A stretch of 64,000 bases of DNA from Chrysemys picta bellii (Eukaryota > Chordata > Testudines > Emydidae): NCBI RefSeq assembly GCF_011386835.1, contig NC_088791.1, positions 10,788,998 to 10,852,997 on the forward strand. The letters run 5' to 3'. Below the pieces are notes generated by a model. It saw only the letters and a list, made by a program, of their open reading frames with translations, searched no databases and was not told where the DNA came from. A program made the translations under genes and the position numbers. Of the stretch, positions 63,684-64,000 are shown in pieces. Numbering within the stretch: the first letter of the stretch is position 1; every line of letters starts with the position of its first letter.

Positions 63684-64000
63684 GTATAGGATCTACGCTG
63701 CAACTGACCTGGGGTAAGTGACTGGTCCTTTCAGACTGGGAGTAGTCTGAATATTGTTGTGATTTGTGGTTTAAGGGACCATCTATGACAAAGGCGAGCT
63801 AGCCTGGGCGGCAAGATAGCCCGGAGTGCCCGAGGGGAATGGCTGTGACTCCAGGGTAAGGCTGTTACAGTCCTTGAGGAGTTCACACTTGATACTTGGG
63901 TGGTGAAATCAAAGCATAGAACTCACAACCAGTGTGGGGTTTGTGCCTGCTTCTTAACAGTCTGCCCAGTCATTCTCCTTAGCCACTGCAGACAGCTTGA

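Larger units (their letters stand above)
62748..64000 (+). mobile_element. LTR-like ERV segment, copy C (runs off the window)
   Basis: It parallels copy B (53147-54513) from gtgacgctggcag through acagcttga at the window edge. Differences: it lacks the MITE of copy B, has a 77-bp direct duplication at 62875-63053, and carries a small hAT at 63574-63683. It has a TATA-poor AT-rich stretch and no proteins. The two copies are strongly diverged in places, implying old divergence between subfamilies. Confidence 0.62.

Overview
The window looks like nuclear DNA from a reptile, most likely a cryptodiran turtle. The main evidence is the set of interspersed repeats. There are CR1 LINE 3' ends with the octamer tail repeat. 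There are five copies of a tRNA-derived SINE whose 3' end resembles CR1 (the turtle 'Cry' type). There are many short hAT elements with 8-bp target duplications, CORE-SINE/MIR relics with L3-like tails, a Penelope-like element, and ERV-type LTRs. The species assignment is inference; I cannot run a search.

I find no host protein-coding gene, exon, rRNA or functional tRNA that I can support. The only readable proteins are retroelement pieces: the C-terminal ends of two CR1 reverse transcriptases (near 0.5 kb and 29.4 kb) and a 177-codon GIY-YIG endonuclease region of a Penelope-like element (19.1-19.7 kb). The remaining long open frames are best explained as chance frames in GC-rich transposon DNA or simple repeats.

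Layout. 0-9 kb: CR1, an LTR-like unit, three hAT copies, an L2-like relic and an ERV-type LTR split by a hAT. 10-15 kb: a CR1/L3 relic, an antisense LTR split by a hAT, two related hairpin MITEs, an old MIR apparently split by MITEs, and another hAT. 16-21.6 kb: an LTR-like segment, hAT copies, the Penelope insertion with a 14-bp duplication, and a hAT full of tandem repeats. 22-31 kb: candidate conserved noncoding DNA, CORE-SINEs, a foldback MITE carrying a nested hAT, and a second CR1. 32-34.7 kb: an LTR-derived composite holding a SINE and two TA-flanked MITEs. 36-46 kb: SINEs, MIR and L2 relics, more hATs and a 1-kb Tigger-like element. 46-51 kb: a possible conserved element, a SINE and MIRs. 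51.8-54.5 kb: a clean solo LTR followed by a related LTR-like segment. 55-64 kb: further hATs, CR1 ends, a degenerate tandem array and a diverged paralogue of the 53-54.5 kb segment that runs off the window end.

Several repeat-free, AT-rich stretches (about 1.4, 10.1, 22.8, 38.1, 47.5, 54.9 and 60.0 kb) contain homeodomain-like TAAT sites and may be conserved regulatory elements, as expected for an intron or gene desert near a developmental gene. That is a hypothesis. The most instructive structures are nested transposons whose insertion order can be read from exact target duplications, and one composite hAT that appears to have mobilised a piece of LTR.
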